DNA of 64,000 nt, taken from the NCBI GenBank assembly GCA_961205875.1, contig OY540812.1, positions 6,510,001 through 6,574,000 on the forward strand. Reading direction: 5' to 3'. The notes beneath the pieces are model-generated. The model worked only from the letters and a program-made list of their open reading frames with translations, did not search any database and was not told where the DNA came from. How positions within the stretch are numbered: position 1 is the stretch's first letter; every line of letters begins with the position of its first letter. Source of the stretch: Sialis fuliginosa. Its lineage: Eukaryota > Arthropoda > Insecta > Megaloptera > Sialidae. This document shows positions 1-10,467 of this stretch, one piece after another. A program made the translations under genes and the position numbers.

Positions 1-3
1 ATT

Positions 4-564
4 TGACTAAAAAATTATTCGTTTTAGATTTTATTAAAAGCATGTTTTTCATATAGAAAATAATATAAAAAGTTGAAATTTTCAAACTGCAGGTCTGTAT
101 CTCAAACCGTTTTCGAGATATGGCCTCTCAAAGTTTCAGTTTTTTCAAAATTTTGAGGAAAAATAGCCGTAACTTTTGAACGCGTGGTTGGAATTGATTT
201 TAGTTGACGAATTTGAAATCATCGTATCAAAATCTATATAATGACATATAAAATACTTCAAAACTCGTAAAAAAAAAAATTCGCGAAAAATCGAAAAAAT
301 TCAAAGGGGTATACCTTAAAAAAATGTCTAATTGTCTAATTTTGAACTATTATACATATCGTTATATATTTTGACACTCTGATTTCAAATTCGTCAACTA
401 AAATCAATTCCGACCACGCGTTCAAAAGTTACGGCTATTTTTCCTCAAAATTTTGAAAAAACTTTGAGAGGCCATATCTCATAAACGGTTTGAAAATTTC
501 AACTTTCACCTCATTTTCTATACAAAAAATGTAACGAAATCTAAAATTCAATATTTTTTAGTCA
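4..564. repeat. Foldback element, family A
   Basis: A long inverted repeat. The left arm (about 4-240) and right arm (about 355-564) are imperfect reverse complements around a spacer near 300. The ends read TGACTAAAAAAT and ATTTTTTAGTCA. A second recognisable paired block is the phrase with ACGCGTGGTTGG on the left and CGACCACGCGT on the right. No coding capacity is visible. The superfamily is not clear. The left end lies at the window edge, so a target-site duplication cannot be judged. Diverged half-copies occur near 8085-8240 and 45960-46130. Confidence 0.8.
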
Positions 565-1639
565 CATTTTATGCTTCAAATTTCAACTTTACATAGAAAA
601 ATCAATTTAAAGTTAAGAAAATTAAAAACATCATAACTTACTTTATAAATAATTATTTTCATTATTTTTCTTTGAAATCACGGGTATTTAAACATTAAAA
701 TGCGCGAATATAAAAAAATGGAAATAGTTTACGTTCACGTCTGATCACATACGTGACCCGAAAAATTCAAGACCCGCACCTCCATATACCCTAAATTCAA
801 CTCCAATGCACACAAAACATAATAAATAAAGAAAAATATGACAATTATAACGAACATTTTTAACAACTAAAACTTTTAGTTAAGCTATAATACATAAATA
901 AAACAATATATAATATAAAATAAAACAATATATAATTAATAAAATATAATTAATATATAATTAACTAGATGAATAACTCATATTTTAATCGTATATAGAT
1001 CATACAACACTTACTAATACTACAAGCCATATGAAAAGGTAACGACAAACACGTGTTTAATTAAAACAATTGAACAAATAAATAGATATACCTATCCTAG
1101 ATCCAGTCCAATTATTTATACACCGCGTGGTGACAGAGCACACTTGACGAAGGGCGATCTTTCAGCGGTGTGTCTGTTAGCAGCGCCTCTAGCGGCGGCT
1201 GACAGACGCACAACAGAGACCGTCTATTTACAGTAGACAGTTATCGCATGTTTTGACTACAACATTTAATGGAAAAGTTTCGATTTACCTATAAACATTA
1301 CAAATCCCGAAGACAGAGTTATGTAAATTAAAACTATATTATGTTTCAATGATTCAGTCAAAAAAATAACTTCATAAACAGATTTTGTTCGACATACAGA
1401 AGATAATATTTGAATTAACTTTTATAGGTACAGAAGAATAATTAAAAAAATAAAATTTTAATTTTAAAAATCTATGAGCCAATTTATGATAATTACAGTA
1501 GTAAAGTTAAGCTCTTAGATAAGAAAAGATATATGACTCTATATATAAGTTACCAGTGTGATCCTCAAAAATGTGCTCCATAAAGTCATCACATCATTCG
1601 GGTATCAAAAAATATCAATTGTTTGAAATTATAAAATTA
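565..1639. other. AT-rich non-coding DNA
   Basis: No gene or bounded repeat is seen. The stretch 900-960 is a TATAATTAA-type low-complexity run. A short GC-richer pocket at about 1121-1230 contains CAGCGCCTCTAGCGGCGGC. It has no long frame or clear splice pair and may be a decayed element or a regulatory patch. Confidence 0.5.
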
Positions 1640-1815
1640 ATCTTCATATGTAAAAATGAATGTTCGTTTGTAAGGCTTATAAACTCGAGAATCCCTGAAC
1701 CGATTTCAATGCAGTTTTCACCAATAGTTAGGTAATTTTTCTATGCAGTATCGTGGCTATTAATATTTTATGAAAATCTAAGATTTAACATCAAAAGACT
1801 AAAAAATCTTTATCA
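1640..1815 (+). repeat. Dispersed repeat family F, copy 1
   Basis: This segment matches the reverse complement of about 12585-12735. Shared wording includes AAAATGAATGTT, the CCTGAACCGATTTCAATGC phrase (differing by a few bases in the second copy) and ATTAATATTTTATGAAAA. 'ACTGAACCGATTTTRATG' phrases are common in insect interspersed repeats (Helitron/Helentron, SINE or LINE tails), but the class cannot be settled from the fragment. Confidence 0.6.
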
Positions 1816-3030
1816 AGTCGTGTTTTGTTTCCATGATATTACAGCATACAACTGTCATTTAGGTATATAAAAACATAGTACCTAGTAATGAAATACAGAA
1901 TTCTATAATTTACGGTTTCAATTACATATTATAAATTTTCAACCGACGTTTCTGAGATACATACATTGAAAATGATGAATATACTTTCATAATGAAATAA
2001 AAAAATTCAAATAATTCTAAACTTTTCAAAAATAACAGTTCAAATATGTATAATTCTAATACTCTCATACAATCTTTGCAAATTTTGACTTTGTAGATTA
2101 TTTATAACACGTACAATTTGTCGAATATAAATATACAAATATGTTCATAAGTAAATATAGCCATATCTACAATACTTTTGCAGTATTTTACGCACGAATG
2201 GATTTTAATGAGGCCATTAACTAATCAAAGGTATAAAGGCATTAAAACCTAATATACATAAACTCTACGTCAGCTGGCGGACACCGCTGCAGTCTATCTT
2301 TCACACTTACATCAAAAATAAATAAACACTCGCACGTGGTGACGTCACAGCGTCACTAGGATTCTCAACAATATGGTTATTAAAATCATTTATGTCAAAA
2401 TTAAAAAAAAAACATTCGCTAACTATTTATTATCCATATTTTATTAAAGTTTACTTTTTCTAGGCTGAGTAAAAAGTTTAATTTTGAAAAGAAATAGGAT
2501 GAGAATATTTGTTTAAAACTATTGTAGAGTCAATTTCTATACAAGAAATACTTTTTATATACGGTTAAGGAGAACTAAAACACTATTAAATATTTGGTTA
2601 AACTAACTAACGGTCATAGTTATTTTTTATAAAAAATAAAATTGAGTTTATGAATTTGTCTTCCCGGAAAATGTTGGAATACTCTCTTAACGTACATATA
2701 AGTGTTTCGATGTAAACGTTGCTTACATAAGTGTAAAAAGAAACAAAACAAAGTTTATTTTCAACGTTTATGATCATCTTTCTCATAATTTGTGAATTTT
2801 ATTTAGGATAGAGGAAGATTTGTGCAAATAAACAAAGAACAAAGAAGCGCTCGTTCACGAGCTGTCAAAAAACACTCTTCAAATAACGCACGCCCGCTGT
2901 ACGCCGTCACATCGACGATTTATTGATGTACGGTTAAATAAATTATCTATTTCAGTTACTTCTGGTTTTTACAAAGAACATACAAAGCTGCTTTTGCATA
3001 TATTGTTTCCGAAAGTTTCATATCATTTTC
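1816..3030. other. AT-rich non-coding DNA with GC pockets
   Basis: No gene is seen. At about 2270-2360 there is a GC-richer pocket containing GTGGTGACGTCACAGCGTC, which holds the palindromic CRE core TGACGTCA. At about 2850-2930 another pocket holds CGCACGCCCGCTGTACGCCG. Neither carries a convincing exon. Confidence 0.45.
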
Positions 3031-3090
3031 TCGAATTGAATATTGGGCAAACTGAAACTATAGTTTCAGTTTGCCCAATATTCAATTCGA
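3031..3090. repeat. Perfect 60-bp palindrome
   Basis: Two 30-bp arms are exact reverse complements with no loop base. The centre is AACTATAGTT and the outer ends are TCGAATTGAA and TTCAATTCGA. Such loopless palindromes are unstable in vivo and in cloning, so it may be young, or it may be an assembly or library artefact. Confidence 0.9.
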
Positions 3091-3205
3091 AGACTATTAT
3101 ATTATTATTTTGTATATATTTATATATAAATATATACAAAATAATAATATGAATTTATTATTTATATATAAATATATACAAAATAATAATATAATAGTCT
3201 TCGAA
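3086..3205. repeat. Second palindrome abutting the first
   Basis: It starts in the last bases of the preceding palindrome. TTCGAAGACTATTATA at the left pairs with TATAATAGTCTTCGAA at the right. The interior is TATATAAATATATAC-type sequence containing smaller nested inverted repeats. The stem is about 55-60 bp per arm, imperfect in the AT-rich middle. Confidence 0.85.
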
Positions 3206-3736
3206 AGTACGTAGATATATAGGGTTATTAAAAATAAAAATCGGTAAATTTAATAATAATAATTCAAGTGAATTTTTAGGCAGTTTTTTTTTCATGACGT
3301 AATAAAACCTTTTACTAAACAGCAATATGTATGTCATATTAAATATAATTGCAATGACATTTTTAATGTAAAATAATACAGTCGTATATAAAAAATAGGA
3401 GGTGCACATCTACAGTATACAAGAACCTTAAATTTAAAATTTAATGTTTGTTAGTCTCACTGTTTTGGCAGTAGAGCGTTTACAGATAGACAGACACACA
3501 CGTAGACGTCATTGAGATAATGGTCGTATATGATTCATGGACCTTCAAAACGTGTATTTCTGTTAAAATCTCGAGTTCCAATTTTTTCATGATTACTATA
3601 CTTTATTATACATTATACAGTAAATTTCATGCATGTATAAAAAAGTAAAAATATAAGTTAAACACTTCTCAATTAGATCAAAATAATTAATAAAATACGT
3701 AGTGAAATTAAATATGCCAAAGATCATCATAACAGA
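3206..3736. other. AT-rich non-coding DNA
   Basis: No gene or bounded element is seen. Short open frames in the palindrome region and here are low-complexity and hydrophobic by composition only. Confidence 0.5.
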
Positions 3737-3782
3737 GAAAGCTTTAGACTAAAGCTTTAGAAAGCTTTAGACTAAAGCTTTC
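3737..3782. repeat. Duplicated small palindrome
   Basis: The unit GAAAGCTTTAGACTAAAG is repeated, giving two copies of the palindromic word CTTTAGACTAAAG side by side. It lies immediately left of a hAT-like insertion. Confidence 0.7.
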
Positions 3783-3790
3783 TATATTCA

Positions 3791-4200
3791 TAGGGTTGTC
3801 AGATTTCTTGTGAGTCAAATCGCCCCCCCCCCCCCCCCCCCGAAAAAAATCAACAATATTCAACCATTTTATTTTTAATTTCTATTAAATAATAAAATAA
3901 AATGTGTAAATTTTAATACTAATCATTTATTAATTATAATTTTAATAACAACCAATAACTCATCAACTCGTTGAAAATCGCTGAAGTTATAGTGTGTTTA
4001 TTAGAAAAATTTCAATGAATCGATTATTGACACAAGATTAGTTACACAATTGTTACACATGATGTCATTATGTCTAGTGTGTACTAGAAAAATTTGAAAA
4101 ACGGGACTTTTGGGCGTCCCGAAAGGTTTGTCCGGGACACCGGGACATGAGACTAAAAAACGGTGACAATCCCGATTAATCGGGACGTCTGACAACCCTA
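3791..4200. mobile_element. hAT-like non-autonomous element (outer level of nest)
   Basis: The 12-bp terminal repeats are TAGGGTTGTCAG at the left and its exact complement CTGACAACCCTA at the right. The flanks TATATTCA (3783-3790) and TATATACA (4201-4208) agree at 7 of 8 positions. An 8-bp duplication with TAG/CAG-type ends fits the hAT superfamily. The interior has no transposase frame and contains a pure C run at 3823-3841. The right-hand duplication is split by the next insertion: joining 4201-4206 to 4820-4821 rebuilds the same TATATACA. Confidence 0.8.
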
Positions 4201-4206
4201 TATATA

Positions 4207-4817
4207 CAGGTATTCCTCGACTTACGAACGAGATAGGTTCCTAGACATCTGCCGTAAGTCGAGTTTCATAAAAAAGGAACAAAAAGATTATTAGATACAA
4301 AATTAAAATTCATAGTTCAATCATTATTCAAAATTATAATAAAAATATGTAATTTATGTTACATATTTACATGTCCGCGTATTTTTTTTTAAAGTTCTAT
4401 TGTTGACAAATAATTGTTGATTGTTGTTATTTGATTCAATTGTTGAATTTGATTTATTTTGTGATTTGTTTGAGGATTATTGTACAATAAAGTAAATGAG
4501 GAATGTAGTTCTGATGTGAAGTTCTGAAGAAAATAAATTTGGTCGTATATAGGGTGACCAGGTGTCCGGTTTTGCCCGGAGTCTCAGGGTTTGCATACTG
4601 GATCTCCGGGCTCAGGGTTTGGGTGTAATTTTGCAAAAAATGATGACGACTAAAAAAAAGGTCGTAAAAACACAGCAGGGGGCACAAAAGTGTAGATTAT
4701 GGTAATATATTTTATGAAAATAAAAATAAAAAGAATAAAATAAAAATAAAAAAGATAAAAAAAGGGTTTAGCAAAATTAAAATCTGGTCACCCTAGTCGT
4801 AAGTCGAGGAATACCTG
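4207..4817. mobile_element. TA-flanked (pogo/Tigger-like) non-autonomous element
   Basis: The ends CAGGTATTCCTCGACTTACG and CGTAAGTCGAGGAATACCTG are inverted copies and are flanked by TA on both sides (4205-4206, 4818-4819). A TA duplication with CAG-starting terminal repeats fits Tc1/mariner superfamily elements of the pogo/Tigger type. There is no transposase frame. Much of the right half is a separate insertion (4550-4795). Confidence 0.8.
4550..4795. mobile_element. hAT-like element nested in the TA element
   Basis: The ends are TAGGGTGACCAG and CTGGTCACCCTA. The flanks GTCGTATA (4542-4549) and GTCGTAAG (4796-4803) share their first six bases, consistent with an aged 8-bp duplication. 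Removing the insert restores the host element's terminal sequence GTCGTAAGTCGAGG. The interior is AT-rich, with an AATAAAAATAAAA-type run on the right side, and no transposase. Confidence 0.75.
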
Positions 4818-4819
4818 TA

Positions 4820-5635
4820 CACTTATTCAATTGACGTTAGAACCTTAAATACGTTGTTACGCCTCTGTTCACATTGCATGTATAAGTGATCTGCGTATTC
4901 AGGCGACAAGTATGGGAAATAAATCAAACGTAATTAAATTAAATGAGCGGAACATATTTGTTACAGATCATTAAGAACAAAGCTCGAGTTTATGTAGCTA
5001 TGCGAGCATCCACAGACTGAGCAAAAATGCATTTGATAAATGACACCGCGGAATGGAAATGGACAAGGTGTTTGTACCGTGAAAATACGTAAATGTTTAT
5101 AGATTATTTTCATTTTGCATTTTGTTGTTACTTTGTAGTGTGTTGATTGCATGAAGATTTATTTAATTTTCTTAGGTATATAGGTGTTTACCTAAATATA
5201 AATTTCTTTATCTATACGAGCTTTATGGATAGTTTTATAACAATGAACGACTGTTTGTAGTTTTTTTTGTATTGAATTATAATACTGTGTCTGACTGTCT
5301 GTCTGTCACAGCCTTCTAGCTACTGAACTGTTTGACCTAAAAATATTTAGCATAAGTATAGTAAAAGGTGGGCTAATAATAGATCTAAGATATAAAAAAT
5401 AAAATTTTAAGATATCTGACAATTCAAGGAATTTAAATGCGTAAACGTTTTGTTATTATTAAAATTTTCTTTTAGCAAGTTTTCAAAGAAATTGTACAAA
5501 TATTTTGTGAGAAAATTTTGAAAAATGGGAATATTATAAAACTGTGCATCTAACAATTTTTAATAAATATCGATATAGAGAACAATACATGACTAGATTA
5601 CATAACCTTCCCAAAATAAATAGGTCTTATAAAAA
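4820..5635. other. AT-rich non-coding DNA
   Basis: No gene is seen. A phrase at 5287-5340 with CTGTCTGTCTGTCACAG and then CTACTGAACTG resembles tails of the dispersed repeats found elsewhere in the window, but its limits cannot be fixed. Confidence 0.45.
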
Positions 5636-5782
5636 AAGAAATTTGTGCATTTTTACAAAAGCTGTCGTGAACGAAAGCCAATTCTACGGATAGGTCGACA
5701 AACTCATAGCCATGCATCTTGCGAAAAACTACTTTTCTTTACCTTTTGAAGGTAGTACAATCAGAATCTCTACTTCTTCTTA
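5636..5782 (-). repeat. Dispersed repeat family D, reverse fragment
   Basis: This is the reverse complement of about 19602-19740. Shared words are TTTGAAGGTAGTACAATCAG, GTGCATTTTTACA and TCGTGAACGAAA. It is a truncated copy of the longer family D copy at 19600-20230. Confidence 0.7.
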
Positions 5783-6275
5783 TCTCTACGTAAAATTTTG
5801 ATAAAAATAAATAAATTCGAATTATTATTTATTTACAGAAAAGCTCATTACAAGTTCGTTGCAACGAACGTCTACTATAGAAATTAGTATTGCATGCAGA
5901 CGCATTCCTATAAATGAGAAAGAACCCATTAACGTGTCTCTGCTATTAATATGAGGTGACAAATCCGTAGCAGCCGGTGCAAATGACCTGTTGAATCAGA
6001 GGTGTGTAATTTTGAATTAGACGTTACAATTACACATGTATCACTGCATATACATATCGTGTTGCGATTCACCCACATACTAAATTAGAAAACACATTGC
6101 TTGGCGCGCAATGTTTTGTGACCTGTTAAATGTTGTTTATCTATTATGTCACACACAAAAATGTTACAACTGTAATTAACAGTTTGTATTTATTCTATGG
6201 GCTCTTTAGTTTAGGTGCTTTTCTTTAGTTAAAAAATATCATGCAAATCAAAAAATTGTAATATCTCATTCAAAT
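5783..6275. other. AT-rich non-coding DNA
   Basis: No gene, RNA or bounded element is seen. Confidence 0.45.
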
Positions 6276-6574
6276 CACAGTCACACAAAAAGAAGTGTGC
6301 GATAGATACCAAAAAAGCATTAGTATTGGTCGAGCATAGTCGAAATCGTAATTTTTGGAATTTTCTACTAACCAGTTTTTTTATTTGAGGTGGAATTTTG
6401 GGCTTAGGTTGAATTTTTTCATGTTGCTTAAACCCAAAATTCAAGCTCAAATAAAAAAAAACTGGTAAGCAGAAAATTCCAAAAAATTGGATTTTAACTA
6501 TACTCGACCAATACTACAATGCTATATATGTAGGTCGCTTTTTTGGTATCGCACACTTTTTTTGTGTGACTGTG
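6276..6574. repeat. Foldback element
   Basis: The ends CACAGTCACACAAAAAGAAG and the complementary TTTTTTTGTGTGACTGTG bound two arms that pair along most of their length. A second paired block is GATACCAAAAAAGC with GCTTTTTTGGTATCGC, and a third lies around AACCAGTTTTTTTATTTGAG. The centre is near 6425. There is no coding potential. The superfamily is not assigned because no unambiguous target-site duplication is seen. Confidence 0.8.
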
Positions 6575-7010
6575 TTATTAATGTTTTGATATAAATTTAA
6601 ATTAAAATGAAATCAATCCAGCGGTTTCCAAACATATTTTCTTACGGAACCCTTGCACTGTTTTTAAAAAATTATAGAACTCGAATCATATTTATACTTT
6701 ACTGATCCCCCCACATTAAATAAAACATTATTTTATTTGTATATAATATATGTATATGTTTTTTATTGATACATATTCAAACAGAGTTAAATTAATATGT
6801 ATAACTGTATATTGCGTATGCTATAATTTATTTAGGGATGTAATTTAAACGTTGTAAAAATAATCAAAGCAACAAATACCAAAAAAAATGCGGAAAATAC
6901 ATCTATTGTCTCCAGTCTCCAGTGAGAAGGCTGGATGTTATTTTGATAAAAACAAGGACTCAATATTCGTTTTTAACTAATTTTATTCGTCATATTATCA
7001 TCAGACAAGA
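6575..7010. other. AT-rich non-coding DNA
   Basis: Nothing supportable is seen apart from the low-complexity TATATGTATATG stretch near 6740. Confidence 0.45.
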
Positions 7011-7047
7011 CAGTCGTGAACGTGACCATAGGTCACGTTCACGACTG
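7011..7047. repeat. 37-bp palindrome
   Basis: Two exact 17-bp arms, CAGTCGTGAACGTGACC and its complement, are separated by ATA. The right arm overlaps the left end of the following foldback, whose right end repeats CAGTCGTGAA. The palindrome therefore looks like two abutting foldback ends. Confidence 0.85.
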
Positions 7048-7392
7048 ACCAAAAACAGTGAACAACGAGCTTTGATTGGTTGATTAATGGAATTTCTGAT
7101 AGAATGTACCAGAAATTTAAAGAATGTCATTTTTTAAGCGTGTAAGGAAGTGAGACAGAAGTAACTAGAAAGCGATAGAAACTAGTGACCAGACTAACCA
7201 AAGAACTTTTAATTTCACTTCATGTTGAGCGTTTCTGTCAGAACACTAGTTTCTATCTAATTATGGTTACTTCTGTCTCACTTTCTTACACGCTTAAAAA
7301 TGACATTCTTTAAATTTCTGGTACAATCTACCAGAAATTCCAAAAATCAACCAATCAAAGCTCGTTGTTCACTGTTTTTGGTCAGTCGTGAA
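7038..7392. repeat. Foldback element with ~148-bp arms
   Basis: The left arm (7038-7186) and right arm (7246-7392) are near-exact complements. They begin TTCACGACTGACCAAAAACA and end with GGTCAGTCGTGAA. Internal paired words include GAGCTTTGATTGGTTGATT and AAGCGTGTAAG. The spacer is about 60 bp. The RNA would form a long hairpin. No protein is encoded. Confidence 0.85.
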
Positions 7393-8084
7393 AAAGTTAG
7401 AAATGTGTAGGATGAGTTCTTATATATGTGTATAATCTATGTTCATAGAATGTGAATGGCGTCTACGTAACAGTCAAGTACTCAATAATTTATAAACAAA
7501 ATAATATACCTACTAAAAATAATATTAAGTTTTAAAATAAGAAATCAACAATAAAACAATGTTCATTGAGAAAGACAAGATTAATTTTGATCCAATCTTA
7601 TTTAACTGATATGACACATTTGAGTGCAATCAATATTTACTCATATTGATATGTTTGAATGTAATAAAGACGCTTATACAGCGCGATTTGCATAAGTCTA
7701 TTTAGAGTGGGGACCTTCGTCAGAGGCCCGAGGCTTCCAATGGAGTACGATGGTGTGATATACTCTCTCCGCCCCCCTCCCAGATGCTTATTGGTCATAA
7801 ACTGTACTGACGAGCATTGCTCTCTAGATTTGCATCAACAAATATATCTATCATAAGTACATAGATTTTAATTATTGTTAGAATTGGTATAATTATATTT
7901 GTTTATTGATTTGATTTGTACAAAAGAAAAACTTTTGTTCAAAAGATTTTTTACACGCATTGTATTGATCATAGAATTGAAATGTTTCGTTTAATTAACA
8001 TATAGGAATTTTTAATAAAACTGACCCTATTTTTCAATTATTAGACCAGTCTCTATTTTTAAAACATTGCAAATTATAATCTGT
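7393..8084. other. AT-rich non-coding DNA
   Basis: No gene is seen. A GC-richer patch near 7710-7800 includes CCGCCCCCCTCCCAG but has no frame of note. Confidence 0.45.
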
Positions 8085-8240
8085 CAAAAAGTGCAAAATT
8101 TTGAAAAAAATATATATCAAGAACGGTTTGAGATACAGATCTGCGGTTTGACAATTTCAACTCATCACGTCATTTTCTATGTAATAAACATAATTTTAAC
8201 GAAATCGATAACACAAATTTTTGGGGTAATATTTCATGTA
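8085..8240 (+). repeat. Family A half-copy
   Basis: This matches the right part of the foldback at 4-564: AACGGTTTGA, ACAATTTCAACT, the TCATTTTCTAT block, AACGAAATC and the following AAACTTCAATTT. Only one arm is present. Confidence 0.55.
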
Positions 8241-8424
8241 TCAAACTTCAATTTGTAATAAAAATAATGAAATAAGAAGGAAAATAATAAAATACCATAT
8301 AAACAAAAAGGTGAGCGATCTCCCCCATACCGCCCTCCCGGGGTTATAAAAATTAAAATAAAATTTCCTAGAAATTTATAATGGAACGTTATAATAATAA
8401 TGATAAGAAAAAGTTACGATTTGA

Positions 8425-8740
8425 AAAAAATTGTTGGTCTCAAAATTTGAATTTTAAATATTAATAAATTCGTTTAGTAATTCATGTTACCTTGGAAACA
8501 AACGCAATTAAATTAGAATTTTCAGATTAGTTATTCTAAAAATGTGTAGAAAACTAATATTCTTAATACAAATGTGAGTTTTATTTATGACAAATTCAAT
8601 TAAATTTTTTTATATACATATTAAAAAAAAATCACAAACTATATGAAAACAATAAATAATCAATATTCAATTATTTATAGTCATACCATACTGGAAAGTT
8701 GGTTGTGTGGACCTCAAGGGTCGAACCCACGGCTTATTTA
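8425..8740 (+). repeat. Dispersed repeat family D fragment
   Basis: This matches 19960-20200 in the same direction (CTCAAAATTTGAATTTTAAA, AATTCATGTTA, TAGTTATTCTA). It also matches the reverse complement of 42940-43150 (GAAAACAATAAATAATCAAT, AGTCATACCATACTGG). Three copies in two orientations show an interspersed element. The class is unknown. Confidence 0.65.
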
Positions 8741-8751
8741 TATGAAATTCT

Positions 8752-9350
8752 CCGCAGATGGAGTTAGCTTAGAGCAAATTCTTTATAATTCCGGATAAAA
8801 GTAGAATAGTTAGGATACAATGTTTATAGAACATCAATTATTTTTAGTTTAACCCCAAAACGAGCCATCACCACGTCGAACAATAACACACAAACATATT
8901 TCGGCGCGGTTTGATGACGTGTGTTGACTTTCCGGCTAAACGCAGGCCCGCTCAGCCGGCTCCAAGAGGCCGCCGCCGCTGTACAAACACCGCGACTTGT
9001 ACGTCTAAAAGCCTCCAACGCGCCGCACTCGAGAGAACCTGTTGCAGCCACTCGATGATCTAGGTAGATGATATAAACTCACATACAGGCGCGTATTTGT
9101 TGGACACTGCTCGGATTGAACTACATACATATATTGTGATATATGTAAAAGCGTACCTCGTTTAAAGACAGAGTTAAGTTTCTAAAATATTAATACGGTA
9201 ACAGAATCATTGATTACAAAATCAAGTGTATGGATGGGGGGAACTAAATACAGGAAACAAAAATATATGACACTGTTACTTTTATGCCCGGTATTATAAA
9301 GAATTTGCTTGAGTGCAAATGCGAATTAGCGTCCAGCTAATGCTATCTGC
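8752..9350. repeat. Inverted-repeat-bounded block with GC-rich core (family H ends)
   Basis: AGCAAATTCTTTATAAT with CCGGATAAAAGTA (8773-8805) is the reverse complement of TACTTTTATGCCCGG and ATTATAAAGAATTTGCT (9277-9310), so the block is bounded by arms of about 50 bp. Between them 8860-9060 is unusually GC- and CpG-rich (GGCCGCCGCCGCTG). That core is open for 75 codons on the minus strand (8824-9051), but composition alone can explain this and no domain is recognised. The arm words recur near 33400 and 58276, so a repeat family seems likely. Confidence 0.6.
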
Positions 9351-9682
9351 TGGGTGTCAAATTGTTATGAAATTACTCAATATTTTAAATCAGTGTAATT
9401 AAAAAAAATTTCTTTATTATAATTTTTTATTTTCTATAATATTGTAAACTTTATTTTGAATCAAATTGCATTAATAACTCAAAAATTATGTTCATATTAA
9501 GTATGAATTTTTAAATTCAATAAAAAGCATTACATGTTTTAAATTGGTTCTTAACTTTACTAAAGTTTGAAAAATTTTAAACTCTAAAGTTTATGTTATC
9601 ATCTAGTGTCTGCTAATTTTCAGAAAAGCAATTCGAAATAAAATAATAGAATAATCAATTAAATTAATTAACTATACGTTAT
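9351..9682. other. AT-rich non-coding DNA
   Basis: Nothing supportable is seen. Confidence 0.45.
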
Positions 9683-10019
9683 GGGACACTAGTACGTGAA
9701 GCTCGACTCGCAATTGACAATGTTTTCTCATAGTGTATTATAAGTGGTGTAAATTTCCTTTGGATATTTATATTAATAAAAATAATCATAATTTTATTCT
9801 ATACGAATACTGCAATACTGTAGTCGATAATTCTTCAAGTTAAAATTCAATTCAATTAAAATACGGTACGGGACACAAGTAGATAAGGCTCGACTCGCAA
9901 TTGACATTTTTTTCATGGAGTATTATAAGTGGTGTAAATTTCCCTTGAACATTTATATTAATAAAAATAATCCTAATTTTATTTTATACGAATATTGAAG
10001 TCAATAATTCTTCAGTTTA
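9683..10019 (+). repeat. Direct tandem duplication, period 187 bp
   Basis: The first copy starts GGGACACTAGTA at 9683 and the second GGGACACAAGTA at 9870. Both continue GGCTCGACTCGCAATTGACA (the first with an A before the GCTC), TATTATAAGTGGTGTAAATT and ATTTATATTAATAAAAATAA. The copies differ by scattered substitutions and small indels, so the duplication is not recent. It encodes nothing visible. Confidence 0.85.
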
Positions 10020-10079
10020 AACTTTGAAACACATAACATAACATTTTTCATTCATAACGTCAGTATAATATGTAGAGCA

Positions 10080-10400
10080 ACAAGTACAGGAGTAGAAATT
10101 ACCCAGTCGGTGTTGACATTATGTAAACAAATGAAGCACGTAAACAACAACAAGTATCATTAATCTACGTAGATCGGCCATCTTGTTCAATATCATACAC
10201 ACACCGAGATATAATTGAATATTTGTAAGTTTTGTAAAACTGTTGTCGTACAACGTATTTAACACACTTGGAACACGGAACAGTGCCGAGATGGATGGTG
10301 GTGATTTGAAAACGCTGCAGAGCGCGACATACACACACCCACACGTTACAGATACAACCACGATAAGCGGTGGCAATATGAACTGACAACGGAGACCAAA
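10080..10400. other. GC-richer patch, function unknown
   Basis: Base composition is closer to 45% G+C than its surroundings. GATCGGCCATCTTGTT contains a YY1/Pleiohomeotic-type GCCATCTTG word. Minus-strand frames here (85 and 74 codons) overlap in different phases and match no family I know. It could be a decayed exon or a regulatory patch. Confidence 0.3.
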
Positions 10401-10467
10401 TGAAAAAAGTCTATAGAATTGCCTTTTTATTTAAACTAGTATCGCCTATGGTCGAAATTCGATCAAT

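Noticed and set aside
8700..8740. GGTCGAACCCACGG looked like a tRNA B-box, with TGGTTGTGTGG upstream as A-box
   Set aside because: A- and B-box are far too close together, and the matching family D copy near 42960 does not keep the B-box, so it is not a tRNA or a supported SINE head.
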